Assembly (NCBI RefSeq): GCF_030159995.1
Contig: NZ_BSNM01000014.1
Coordinates: forward strand, 357,802-421,801
Reading direction: 5' to 3'
DNA: 64,000 bases
DNA from: Litoribrevibacter albus
GTDB lineage: Bacteria > Pseudomonadota > Gammaproteobacteria > Pseudomonadales > Litoribrevibacteraceae
The notes under the pieces: model-generated
The model's database searches: none
Told to the model about the DNA's origin: nothing
What the model saw: only the letters and a program-made list of their open reading frames with translations
Made by a program: the position numbers and the translations under genes
Part shown: positions 57,680 to 64,000 of the stretch, one piece after another
Numbering within the stretch: the stretch's first letter is position 1
How the letters are laid out: each line of letters begins with the position of its first letter

Positions 57680-58340
57680 TAATGTGTTCCAACATCACGT
57701 TAGGGTCAGAGTAATCTAAAGGGATCGCATAATACTTGGAATCAGGATTGAAAACCAAGGAAGGAAAACCTGAGCTTGTAAGTTTTCGACTCATCGAAAT
57801 TTCTTCCAACAACTTTACGTGTGTGGAATGATCTCGAAAGATCTCAACAAATAGCTTTATATACTCATCCGACAAGCCAAGTGTATGAATCAGCTCATCA
57901 AATAAAAGAACCAAGATAGAATTCTCGGATGGGTTTAGCGCCCTGAGGTAATAGCCTCGCTGAATTGAATCAATCATCCTATCTTCGAGGCTGGAAGCTA
58001 ATCCGAGTGAATGACTGATTTGATATTTCTGATCAAGTAATCGAGCAGCTAACACCGCACGACATGCAGGATAAGTGGAACGTCGAGGCGTATTGATCAG
58101 CCAAAAATCGAAATTAAATTCCGTACCTAGTTGCTCGTTAATACGATACCAATGAGCCTGAATTTGCTGCTGTAATTCTATCGGCATCGGCTGATCCGTA
58201 TCTGGTGCAAGGCCACCTAACAGGTTCACAGTAGTAATACCCTGTTCAGCCAGCAACACCTTAACCTTGTCCCATGTTGGTCGAAATCCCCAACACCAGG
58301 AACACATAGGGTCATGAATATAGTAAAGCCGCGCCGTCAA
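57660..58340 (-). CDS. DsbA family protein (thioredoxin fold)
   Basis: A 226-residue cytoplasmic DsbA-fold protein with the N-terminal strand LYYIHDPMCSWCWGFRPTW, containing the CSWC active-site pair, a helical insertion and the cis-Pro SSGFPSLVF near 190. No signal peptide is present when read from the TTG at 58340, which has GGAG eight bases upstream; a longer reading to 58499 gives a non-homologous N-terminus. It overlaps the DUF6164 gene by 20 bases. Similar proteins are annotated as DsbA/2-hydroxychromene-2-carboxylate isomerase-like; substrate unknown. Confidence 0.82.
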   Translation of the reverse strand: MTARLYYIHDPMCSWCWGFRPTWDKVKVLLAEQGITTVNLLGGLAPDTDQPMPIELQQQIQAHWYRINEQLGTEFNFDFWLINTPRRSTYPACRAVLAARLLDQKYQISHSLGLASSLEDRMIDSIQRGYYLRALNPSENSILVLLFDELIHTLGLSDEYIKLFVEIFRDHSTHVKLLEEISMSRKLTSSGFPSLVFNPDSKYYAIPLDYSDPNVMLEHINACFAI

Positions 58341-58490
58341 TGTGGATGCTCCAAGCTCGCAGGTTGTATTCAGATCAATGAGAAACCCAATAGATGGGAA
58401 TCCAGTGATTAACAGATCGATGCCATTTAACCAAATAAAGCGGCATCCATAAACAAGGTTATCGACTGTTCGAATTTGTGTTTGGCATAA

Positions 58491-58524
58491 AAAAGGCACC
58501 TACCAGGATTGGTAGGTGCCTTTT
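58491..58524 (-). terminator. Rho-independent terminator after the phasin-like gene
   Basis: Perfect 14-bp stem AAAAGGCACCTACC/GGTAGGTGCCTTTT with a six-base loop. The minus-strand side ends in T-run, 37 bases past the stop at 58561. Confidence 0.92.
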
Positions 58525-58560
58525 AAGATCTAACGATCTAAGAGGAAGTTAAGTCGAAAC

Positions 58561-59007
58561 TTACGCTTCTTCTTTTTTACGAGTGCGGCGAGTTGTTTTC
58601 TTCGCTGCTGGCTTCTTTGCTTCTTCAGCTTCTTCTGTCGCTACCGCTTCTTTTACTTCTTCAGCGATTTCAGCCACAGTTTCTTTCGCTTCTTCAGCCG
58701 CTTCCTCAACCGCTTCTTTCACTTCTTCAACAACGTCATCAACGTCTTTTTGAAGTTTAGCCAAAAGCTTGTTTACGAACTCGCTAGCGCTCTTGTTTAG
58801 TTCGCGAACATTTTCAAATGCAGAAGCAACTTTTTCGTTATGCTTTACACGAACGTCATCAGTCGTAATTGACTTAGCTTTTTCTTCAAAAGTTTCAACA
58901 ACGTCGAATGTCTTACCAGACACATTTGAGTAGTACTCTTCGATTTTGTTGATACCTTGTTCGATTGATGATTCAACTTTTGTTTGGATGTCTTTTAATT
59001 TGCTCAT
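58561..59007 (-). CDS. Phasin-like acidic coiled-coil protein
   Basis: A 148-residue protein. The N-terminal half is an amphipathic helix (about 1-90) of the phasin kind. It is followed by a Glu/Ala/Val-rich coiled-coil (about 85-125; repeats of EEVKEAVEEAAEEAKE) and a basic tail (KKPAAKKTTRRTRKK). The ATG at 59007 has GGTGGA upstream and is preferred to an ATG at 59019. Phasins coat PHA granules; the basic tail recalls DNA-binding PhaF-type phasins. It is monocistronic and shares a region with fadI. Confidence 0.7.
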   Translation of the reverse strand: MSKLKDIQTKVESSIEQGINKIEEYYSNVSGKTFDVVETFEEKAKSITTDDVRVKHNEKVASAFENVRELNKSASEFVNKLLAKLQKDVDDVVEEVKEAVEEAAEEAKETVAEIAEEVKEAVATEEAEEAKKPAAKKTTRRTRKKEEA

Positions 59008-59382
59008 AGCTATTTCCACCTGGTTATTTCAACGAGAATTTAAAACTGATCTCACTGAGGGTATTCCGCGTTATACAACGCCCCTGAATCTCAATTGAAA
59101 ATTAACAAGCGAAATTAGACTGCTCACCCTAATCTAAAAGAAATCAACGAATTAAAAATCTCAGGTCACAGAAATCAGATGTCAAAAGCACAAATCTAAG
59201 AATTTATTCCTAGATCAAACATTCATTGAGTCTGGATGCTTCATTACATCCTAAGAACCAATAAGAAGCGCGTGAAGGACGAATTGAACTATTAGTGGAC
59301 GGAATGCAAAGAACAAAGAAATCAGTAGCAGAAAAAGGATGAGGAGCCTTCATCACACTGACAAAGGCTCCATCGCTGAAAA
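59008..59382. other. Gene-free region between the phasin-like gene and fadI
   Basis: The 375 bases hold a terminator-like hairpin at 59343-59371 near the fadI end and the phasin promoter side near 59010-59200. Short open readings here look like chance; no conserved coding signal was seen. Confidence 0.5.
59343..59371 (-). terminator. Terminator-like hairpin after fadI
   Basis: Perfect 8-bp stem GGAGCCTT/AAGGCTCC with a 13-base loop, 12 bases past the fadI stop. The T-run comes a few bases later than usual, so the call is moderate. Confidence 0.55.
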
Positions 59383-60681
59383 TTACGGACGTTCCAGAAT
59401 CGCTGTAACGCCTTGACCGCCAGCAGCACAAATGGAGATCAGTCCTCGACCAGAACCCTTCTCTTCCAACATTTTAGCCAAGGTAGCAATAATACGACCG
59501 CCAGTTGCCGCGAATGGGTGACCCACTGCAATTGAGCTACCCTTCACATTCAGTTTAGAACGATCAATGGTTCCATACTTCTTATCACGACCTAAACGCG
59601 TCTTACAGAATTCCTCGTCATCCAAAGCCGCAAGTGTCGTCAATACAACACCGGCGAATGCTTCATGAATTTCATAGAAATCAAAATCCTGAAGCGTTAG
59701 ACCAGCACGATCCAGCATATTCGCAATGGCATAGGTAGGCGCCATCAACAGACCTTCTTTGTAATCATGGTCTTTGCCAATAAAGTCTACAGCCGCCGTT
59801 TCATAGAAGGTCAAATAGGCTTGAACAGGTAAACCACGTTCTTTCGCCCACTCTTCACTGGCAAGTAATACAGCTGACGCACCATCCGTCAGTGCCGAAC
59901 TGTTTCCGGCAGTTAAAGTACCTTTTCCGCTTTTCTTATCAAAAGCAGGTTTAAGCGAACCCAGCTTTTCAAGAGAAACATCGGCACGCAACAAGTTGTC
60001 TTTCTCCAAACCTTTAAACGGAACGATCAGATCATTGAAGAAACCATCTTCATAAGCTTTGGCAAGGTTTTGATGAGAGTTAAAGGCAATCTCATCCTGT
60101 GCTTCTCTGCTTGTGCCCCACTCCTTCACAGTCACTTCGCAATGGTCACCCATAGACATCTTAGTGCGTGGTTCGCCATTTGCCGGAATAAGAGGCAATA
60201 GATGCTTCGGACGGATTCGAGATGCGACTTTCAGTTTGTCCATGTTGGTTTTAGCACGATTTAAATCTAATAAGATTTTACGTAACCCTTCAGACACCCC
60301 GATTGGAGCATCCGACGTGGTATCAGAACCACCTGCGATACCAGCGTCAATTTGCCCCAAAGCAATTTTGTTTGCCACTTGCATCATAGCCTGCAGACCA
60401 GTACCGCATGCTTGCTGAATATCTGTACAAGGCGTAGTTGCATCCAATGCAGTACTCAGTACCGATTCACGAGTAAGGTTAAAATCGCGGCTGTGCTTAA
60501 CAACAGCGCCCGCAACGACCTCACCTAAACGCTCACCCTGAAGATTAAATTTATTCACCACACCATTTAAGGCCGCAGTCAACATTTCCTGATTACTTGC
60601 ATGTGAATATGCGGTGTTCGAACGAGCAAAAGGAATACGTGCTCCGCCGATAATGGCAACTTTTTTAACTTGCTGTGTCAT
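59383..60681 (-). CDS. fadI: Acetyl-CoA C-acyltransferase, FadI-like
   Basis: Thiolase of 432 residues (E. coli FadI 436). The nucleophilic Cys is in DIQQACGTGLQAMM near 90, the second active-site blocks are YEIHEAFAGVVLT near 349 and SICAAGGQGVTA near 422, and NGEPRTKMSMGDHCE is a FadI-type block near 168. It would cleave 3-ketoacyl-CoA or act in reverse. It is divergent from a high-molecular-weight FabG; no fadJ is adjacent in the window. Confidence 0.9.
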   Translation of the reverse strand: MTQQVKKVAIIGGARIPFARSNTAYSHASNQEMLTAALNGVVNKFNLQGERLGEVVAGAVVKHSRDFNLTRESVLSTALDATTPCTDIQQACGTGLQAMMQVANKIALGQIDAGIAGGSDTTSDAPIGVSEGLRKILLDLNRAKTNMDKLKVASRIRPKHLLPLIPANGEPRTKMSMGDHCEVTVKEWGTSREAQDEIAFNSHQNLAKAYEDGFFNDLIVPFKGLEKDNLLRADVSLEKLGSLKPAFDKKSGKGTLTAGNSSALTDGASAVLLASEEWAKERGLPVQAYLTFYETAAVDFIGKDHDYKEGLLMAPTYAIANMLDRAGLTLQDFDFYEIHEAFAGVVLTTLAALDDEEFCKTRLGRDKKYGTIDRSKLNVKGSSIAVGHPFAATGGRIIATLAKMLEEKGSGRGLISICAAGGQGVTAILERP

Positions 60682-61070
60682 ACGGTGTACCTTGTAAATA
60701 AATTCATGAAAACCAAGACCTTAACAGTAGAGCCACCTAACATTCTAAACATTAACAAATGTTATCTACTGATCAAAAGAGACAACTTTTCTGGGAAATT
60801 AAACCATCTCCAAGCACGCTGTACTATGGCCTATAGAGACATAAATGAGGCTTCAACAACCTCAAGATCAGCAAGTGTATGCATTTCAACCTCTAACTCA
60901 TTGGCTGAAAAGACAAGCATTCGGTTCACAACAGTCAATCTATTTCCTTTAGCATCATGATCTAATTGATGATCTTAAGCTTTGGGTTGTTTTTCTGCTT
61001 TTATCTTCGCCAAAGCATAGTTATCCATTTGGAATAATTTTTTCATTTACAGTCACGTTAGGAAGATCTC
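60682..61070. promoter_or_regulatory. fadI / HMwFabG divergent control region
   Basis: The 389 bases must hold both promoters. An inverted repeat AACATT-N4-AATGTT lies at 60748-60763 near the fadI side, and AACATT-like half-sites recur close by. No clear sigma70 pair was chosen. The short reading at 60670-60960 looks non-coding. Confidence 0.45.
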
Positions 61071-62504
61071 ATGGGCGACTTTTATCAAAAGATGCTTCAA
61101 AACGACGCAGGTCGAAAGCTGCTTAAAACAGTTGGCTTGCCAACACCTATTGAACTTAATCGTCATCACGGACAAGCCGTCTTCTTTAGCGGTCGATTAT
61201 TGGCCGGAAGCGCGCCCAAAGGGCAAATGTTAGAGCAACTTGCCGAGTCCATCAGCAACGCCGACGCGCAGATCATGTTTCCGGCAAATGCAACAACTGC
61301 AAGCGACATCAAAAACACCTTTGAAGCGAAAGGAAATGCACTAACGCCTATTCAATGTGAAAAAGGTGCCGTATCCGAAACCTTTAAAGCGCTGGTCTTT
61401 GATGCAACAGGCTTAACCTCAACCAAAGAGTTAAAGCACTTGTATGCCTTCTTTAGCCCGGTTATTCGTAACCTGGAACAAAATGGCCGTATCTTAATCC
61501 TTGGCCGACCACACATGGCATCAGCATCTGGTGAACAAGCTGCTGCCATGCGCGCGTTGGAAGGCTTTAGCCGTTCCCTTTCCAAAGAAATCGGTAAGAA
61601 AGGGGCAACCTCTCAGGTAGTTTATGTCGATAAAGGTGCTGAACACCTTGCTAAACCAGCTATTGAATTTTTCTTGTCTGCTAAATCAGCCTATGTAAAC
61701 GGCCAAACAGTGACTGTGTCAAAACCAGGGCCGGCAAAGAACGTAGTTGAACTACCAACGGTTGATTGGCGATTACCACTTGAGGGTAAAACTGTACTGG
61801 TTACGGGGGGTTCCCGAGGTATTGGTGAAGCAATTGCAGAAACCCTAGCCAGAGATGGCGCCAAAGTGTTTGTTTTGGATATCGACGCTGCACAAGCCGA
61901 CTTGCAAGCGGTTGCGGACCGAATCGGTGGTGAGGCGATTGTGGCAGACATTACAGCCAAAGAAACACCACAACTTATCGCAGACGCAGTGAAAGAGTCA
62001 GGGCTCGACATCATCGTTCACAACGCAGGTGTAACCCGCGATAAAATGCTGGCAAACATGCCTGAGCATTTCTGGGACATGACACTGAATATCAACCTCA
62101 CTGCAGAAGAAGAAATTAATGACTATCTTCTGGAACACAATGTCATTAATGAAGACGGCCGCATCATTTGTGTATCGTCAATGAACGGCATTGCCGGTCA
62201 GGTGGGTCAATCCAACTATGCAGCCTCTAAAGCCGGTGTTATTGGATATGTCGAATACATGGCAAAACCTTTGGCCAAGAAAAACATCACGATCAATGCC
62301 GTAGCACCAGGCTTCATTGAAACTGCGATGACAGACGCAATCCCATTCATGACACGAGAAATTGGTCGCCGCATGAATTCTTTGAGTCAGGGAGGAAAAC
62401 CCGTCGATGTAGCAGAAACCATCAGTTTCTTCGCATCACCTGAGTCCAAAGGTATTTCAGGTAATATTTTGCGCGTTTGTGGTCAATGTTTGATCGGTGC
62501 TTAA
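61071..62504 (+). CDS. High-molecular-weight FabG-like 3-oxoacyl reductase
   Basis: A 477-residue SDR enzyme with two parts. Residues 1-220 form a flavodoxin-like N-terminal domain, and 230-477 hold the Rossmann reductase with VTGGSRGIGEAIAETLA, the NAG turn HNAGVTRD, catalytic Ser in ICVSSMNGIAGQ and the YAASKAGVIG active site, then VAPGFIETAM. This is the HMwFabG layout known from FabG4 proteins, which reduce 3-ketoacyl-CoA with NADH preference. Standard FabG is about 245 residues. AGGAAG precedes the ATG. Its partner may be the thiolase and the MaoC-like gene nearby. Confidence 0.9.
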   Translation: MGDFYQKMLQNDAGRKLLKTVGLPTPIELNRHHGQAVFFSGRLLAGSAPKGQMLEQLAESISNADAQIMFPANATTASDIKNTFEAKGNALTPIQCEKGAVSETFKALVFDATGLTSTKELKHLYAFFSPVIRNLEQNGRILILGRPHMASASGEQAAAMRALEGFSRSLSKEIGKKGATSQVVYVDKGAEHLAKPAIEFFLSAKSAYVNGQTVTVSKPGPAKNVVELPTVDWRLPLEGKTVLVTGGSRGIGEAIAETLARDGAKVFVLDIDAAQADLQAVADRIGGEAIVADITAKETPQLIADAVKESGLDIIVHNAGVTRDKMLANMPEHFWDMTLNINLTAEEEINDYLLEHNVINEDGRIICVSSMNGIAGQVGQSNYAASKAGVIGYVEYMAKPLAKKNITINAVAPGFIETAMTDAIPFMTREIGRRMNSLSQGGKPVDVAETISFFASPESKGISGNILRVCGQCLIGA

Positions 62505-62542
62505 TAAGCGCTCTTAAACAAACACCAATAAGTCAGACACAC

Positions 62543-62580
62543 AAAAAGCCGGAAGCGTTAATGACGTGTTCCGGCTTTTT
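62543..62580. terminator. Bidirectional terminator shared by HMwFabG and the AraC gene
   Basis: Perfect 12-bp stem AAAAAGCCGGAA/TTCCGGCTTTTT with a 14-base loop. It serves the plus-strand HMwFabG and the minus-strand AraC gene; the AraC stop codon lies inside the loop. Confidence 0.9.
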
Positions 62581-63586
62581 GCTTTCTGTACTCAACTGGC
62601 GTTAAGCCTGTCCAGCGTTTGAAAGCACGATAAAATGTACTGGGTTCAGAAAAACCGGTCAGGTAAACGATCTCGTCGATAGACTCATCGGTACAGACCA
62701 ACAAGCGTTTCGCGAAGCGACATCGATAATCCGCCAACAGTTGATTAAAGCTTGCATCCGCCTGAGATAAAGATGAACGTAGCTGTCTTGCGCTCAGCCC
62801 CATGCGCTCTGCCACTGACTCCAACGTTACCTGGCTGGTTTCTAGCGACTCACCAATGACTTTACGTACTTCATGAACCACATCCTGCTTTTCCAGCTTT
62901 GCGACGTGTTGATCCGCTAATTGTTCATGAAGCTGAAGTAATTCAGATTCAGCATGAAATGAAGGCAGTTCAAGGAGCTTGCGATCAAAATAAATGCGAT
63001 TACTGCTCTGTCCAAAATCCACAGGACAATCAAAAATCCGTTGATATTCTGATATGTCGTCTGGCTCTGGAAAGCTAAAGCACAACTTACTTGGTCGAAA
63101 TATTTCTTCGGTGACGTATCGGAAGAATTTAATTAACCCAACCGCAGTACAATCATTAAAGTGTCGTAATTGCCTGGTTGCTTGAAGCTGTGTATCAGTG
63201 ATCAGGCACGCCAACTCATCTTCAGCACCATCTTCAATTTCTAACCGGGCTTGGGCAGCATCGGTCAAAAGGCGTTGATAATTAATGGCACGCTGTAAGC
63301 CTTCCCCGAAGGTTGGGCTACTAAGAAATAAATACTCCAGAACTTGCCCACGAAACACCGGCATATGTTCGCCAAAGTGTAACCCCACGTTAGGATCTTG
63401 AGTGACTTCTTCAGCAACATCCCAGAATATCAGGTTAGCTTGGTGAGGCGTTCGTAAGTCTTGATCTTGTAGAAGTTGAGGCTGAATACCACATCGACGA
63501 TAAATGGCGTTTACATCAACGCTCATATTCAACATAGCCTTATTAATGAGTCGCATAAGAATACCTGCATCTCTCAATTCGGCCAT
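62558..63586 (-). CDS. AraC-family transcriptional regulator
   Basis: A 342-residue AraC regulator of the PF12625 type. The N-terminal effector domain includes LINKAMLNMSVDVNAIYRRCGI and HFGEHMPVFRGQVLEYLFLSSPTFGEGL; the DNA-binding domain has SVAERMGLSARQLRSSLSQ and SIDEIVYLTGFSEPSTFYRAFKRWTGLTPVEYR. ATG at 63586 has AGGAAG eight bases upstream and is preferred to a TTG at 63592. It lies between HMwFabG and a probable MaoC-like gene, both in the opposite direction, and may control them. Confidence 0.92.
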   Translation of the reverse strand: MAELRDAGILMRLINKAMLNMSVDVNAIYRRCGIQPQLLQDQDLRTPHQANLIFWDVAEEVTQDPNVGLHFGEHMPVFRGQVLEYLFLSSPTFGEGLQRAINYQRLLTDAAQARLEIEDGAEDELACLITDTQLQATRQLRHFNDCTAVGLIKFFRYVTEEIFRPSKLCFSFPEPDDISEYQRIFDCPVDFGQSSNRIYFDRKLLELPSFHAESELLQLHEQLADQHVAKLEKQDVVHEVRKVIGESLETSQVTLESVAERMGLSARQLRSSLSQADASFNQLLADYRCRFAKRLLVCTDESIDEIVYLTGFSEPSTFYRAFKRWTGLTPVEYRKQKAGTRH

Positions 63587-63860
63587 AAACAACTTCCTGT
63601 TCCGTTAACGATGATCAAACACGATGACTTTGACTAGGGCTCTTAGCCTTGCGATCTTTAAGAGATAACAATCTTTAAAGAACAATAACTCTTGCGATGC
63701 AATTAGCCTTCACGTGAGCGAGGCTACAATTTAATGCTTCATTGGCAAGTCTACAAGTCTGTATTGACTGAGATGACAACCAGAACAAACTCAAAAGCCA
63801 ATCAATCTGTCCTACACTCAAACTAAGATAAAGGGGTCATAAACGTTAAAAGTACTCGAT

Positions 63861-64000
63861 ATGTCACATACATACACTGCGAATGAATGCCATATTCACC
63901 ACCTTACCAAGATGCCCTCCACGCTTACGCTTTATCGCTTGGCTGTCATGCCGAAAAAGCATCATGCAAAGAAAGCAGAAGAGATTCCACACATGGCGGT
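63861..64000 (+). CDS. Start of an unidentified gene, possibly MaoC-like dehydratase (partial)
   Basis: The right edge cuts an open reading frame that begins with ATG at 63861 and runs to the end (46 residues; LTKMPSTLTLYRLAVMPKKHH visible). The segment is compatible with the N-terminus of MaoC-type acyl dehydratases often found beside HMwFabG genes, but too little is present for proof. No ideal ribosome-binding site was seen, so both the start and the product are tentative. Confidence 0.4.
   Translation, partial: MSHTYTANECHIHHLTKMPSTLTLYRLAVMPKKHHAKKAEEIPHMA

Noticed and set aside
59210..59431. Minus-strand reading between the phasin-like gene and fadI
   Set aside because: It overlaps the end of fadI in another frame and crosses the terminator-like hairpin; no homology.
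60670..60960. Open reading of 96 codons in the fadI/HMwFabG gap
   Set aside because: It starts inside the fadI start region, has no recognisable domain or ribosome-binding site and has AT-rich, chance-like composition.

Overview
The window looks like chromosomal DNA of a marine, respiratory gammaproteobacterium of the Oceanospirillales/Alteromonadales/Pseudomonas type. The evidence is the gene content: a ribosome modulation factor (rmf), a GntR-prpB-prpC-acnD-prpF methylcitrate operon, an sdhCDAB-sucABlpdACD block facing gltA, true TatD and SixA orthologues, BaeSR-like sensors and a FadI-type thiolase. The genus cannot be fixed from sequence reading alone. Most of the window is core metabolism; I saw no rRNA, tRNA, CRISPR array, insertion sequence, integrase or phage gene.

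Layout. 1-3.7 kb: a LysR regulator cut by the left edge, tag (3-methyladenine glycosylase I), a TSUP exporter, rmf, a STAS-like small protein and an ICMT-family membrane methyltransferase. 3.8-10.8 kb: the propionate (2-methylcitrate) operon on the minus strand, read gntR-prpB-prpC-acnD-prpF, with four TTGT-NN-ACAA palindromes around the regulator start spaced by near-whole helical turns. 10.8-17.2 kb: htpG with a sigma32-type promoter, a membrane protein with two Sm-like repeats, two hotdog thioesterases, a DUF599 protein and a phospholipase D family enzyme. 17.2-28.5 kb: sdhCDAB and sucAB-lpdA-sucCD on the minus strand, with a terminator-like hairpin between sdhB and sucA; gltA (28.97-30.23 kb) is divergent from sdhC. 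30.3-37.1 kb: MFS transporter, aroC, prmB, a patatin-like protein, a DUF4892 protein, an alpha/beta hydrolase and sixA. 37.2-41.7 kb: a helical CheZ-like protein, a MOSC protein, CheV, a degenerate EAL-HDOD protein and tatD.

41.8-48.1 kb is the most unusual block: an AraC regulator divergent from a tightly coupled operon for an alkyl-DHAP-synthase-like flavoprotein, a GlpD-like dehydrogenase and an FGGY kinase. Together these look like a catabolic module for a glycerol-related or ether-linked substrate. 48.1-52 kb: a glutaredoxin-like protein, a DUF5610-like protein and rlmKL. 52.2-55.0 kb: a BaeSR-like two-component system followed by a Spy/CpxP-like periplasmic protein. 55.1-58.3 kb: a tandem thioredoxin-fold protein, a voltage-gated-type K+ channel with a C-terminal zinc ribbon, a PhnA-type zinc ribbon protein, a DUF6164 protein and a DsbA-family protein. 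58.5-64 kb: a phasin-like protein, fadI, a high-molecular-weight FabG, a second AraC regulator and the start of a possible MaoC-like gene; these suggest acyl-CoA or polyhydroxyalkanoate metabolism.

Functionally, propionyl-CoA enters the methylcitrate cycle (prp) and leaves as succinate plus pyruvate, feeding the sdh/suc/gltA TCA genes close by. Where an in-frame upstream start exists, starts were chosen mainly by ribosome-binding-site spacing; the reason is given in each entry.
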